From contig NC_053392.1 in assembly GCF_905171765.1 (NCBI RefSeq), positions 37,952,956-38,016,955 on the forward strand: a DNA stretch of 64,000 nt, given 5' to 3'. Each line of letters begins with the position of its first letter. Positions within the stretch are counted from its first letter, which is position 1. A program made the translations under genes and the position numbers. The DNA comes from Bufo bufo. Taxonomy: Eukaryota; Chordata; Amphibia; Anura; Bufonidae. Of the stretch, positions 63,292 through 64,000 are shown piece after piece. The notes beneath the pieces were generated by a model that made no database searches, was not told the origin of the DNA, and worked only from the letters and a program-made list of their open reading frames with translations.

Positions 63292-64000
63292 TAGAAGTGC
63301 ACCAAAATGCAAATTTCCAAACAAAACAAAAAAAAATGTCAAGCCGAAACAGAACATTTTTTAATTGAATTTTTCATTTTTTTTCATAAACTTTTAATTT
63401 CATTATTCATTTTTTATTAAATAATTTGATTTTTTACTTTACTTTTAGGGGCTTCGGGGAAATATTAGGGGTCTAAACAGACCCCTGATATTTCCCTTTT
63501 AAAATAGAAAAAGCAATTGAGGACACAAAGTCCTCAATCTCTATTTCTGTATCCCCTGTTACAAATGAACAGGAATCCTCTATACTGAGCGTTTCTGTTC
63601 ATTCATAACATGAGGACAGAGTGTGTTTACTATAATTACAACTATGAATGAACACACCTGTAGATCACTTTCTTTTTATTAATAATTGGGGACACAGTAA
63701 ACATGCTAGGTCCTCAATTATTTACAAACACTCAGTGATCACTGATCACTGCGTGTTTGTGCCTCACTCTGCTTCCTGACACGCTGTCACAGGAGGCTGA
63801 GCAGGCGGTGTGGAGAGGAGAGCTCAACCTCCTGGGACAGCACTGTAAGCTGTCTCTGCCCACACACCGCTCTGCCAATCTGTGACAGGAGGCTGAGCAT
63901 TGTGAAGAGGAGAGACGTCGGCCACTCACTGCGCTCTCCTCCCGCAGCGCTCTCGGCCAGCTGACACAGTTTCTCTCCTCCCTGTGCGAACACAGAGCAG
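63292..64000. mobile_element. Start of a hAT-type repeat with hairpins, continuing past the window
   Basis: Begins TAGAAGTGCACCAAAATGCA, close to the TAGAGGTGCACCGAAA-type terminus seen inverted at 52991-53008. Hairpins follow: 63458-63500 (GGGAAATATCAGGGGTCT-type arms around AAAC), 63519-63540 (ATTGAGGAC / GTCCTCAAT), and TGATCACTGATCA at 63736-63748. 63781-63960 carries CTGnnACAGGAGGCTGAGCA twice (about 63788 and 63884). The right end is beyond the window. Confidence 0.5.

Noticed and set aside
1..64000. tRNA, rRNA or snRNA genes
   Set aside because: No cloverleaf-type segment with A/B boxes, no rRNA-like block and no snRNA motif was recognised by eye on either strand; a covariance-model scan would be needed to exclude degenerate ones.

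Overview
This 64 kb window is vertebrate repeat DNA, most probably from a large-genome anuran amphibian. No host gene could be supported. The reasoning is compositional: hAT elements with TAGnGnTGAGCG-like ends, TTAA-flanked elements with long tandem and hairpin arrays, Penelope-like retroelements with GIY-YIG endonuclease, L1 LINEs, a Tf1/sushi-type chromodomain Ty3/gypsy element, a Tc1 element and a retroviral remnant. The species cannot be fixed from the sequence.

Layout. (1) 1-14141 is the right part of a hAT transposon (hAT-1). It has a decayed minus-strand transposase and a ~100 bp subterminal tandem array, and it is interrupted by two TTAA-flanked elements (TTAA-1, 5343-9446; TTAA-2, 9619-13685). 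Both of these are built largely of tandem units and serial hairpins. (2) 14142-23960 holds a hAT fragment, an inverted-dimer Penelope-like element (PLE-1), a foldback MITE, a dead Tc1 element, an L1 3' fragment and a large broken inverted repeat. (3) 23961-29045 is a second Penelope-like element (PLE-2). It keeps a 600-codon RT plus GIY-YIG frame that is split only by a foldback MITE with a TAA target duplication. (4) 29533-30064 is a MITE with a perfect 8 bp duplication. 30832-40791 is a second hAT (hAT-2) with a perfect 8 bp duplication; it contains a full-length L1 (34779-40500) with a perfect 13 bp duplication. (5) 40792-49698 is a mosaic: hAT 5' end with TATA box, a palindrome with a hammerhead-like loop, L1 fragments, a TTAA-1 fragment, a second copy of the foldback MITE, and a retroviral 3' end (env TM fragment plus LTR). 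(6) 49699-52370 is an insertion carrying a ~1.9 kb, 29 bp minisatellite. (7) 53888-60070 is a recent chromodomain Ty3/gypsy element with two LTRs, 5 bp duplications and a self-priming signature. (8) 60076-63290 is a decayed hAT of the TTF-zinc-finger (DUF4371) type, followed by the start of another hAT-type repeat.

The genes here act as selfish elements rather than in a pathway. The informative content is nesting order, element architecture and lesions. The structures most worth a second look are the consecutive perfect hairpins inside TTAA-1, the alternating palindrome lattice inside TTAA-2, the self-priming match in the gypsy element, and hammerhead-like motifs in or near the Penelope-like sequences. 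All identifications come from reading motifs by eye; no database search or alignment program was run.
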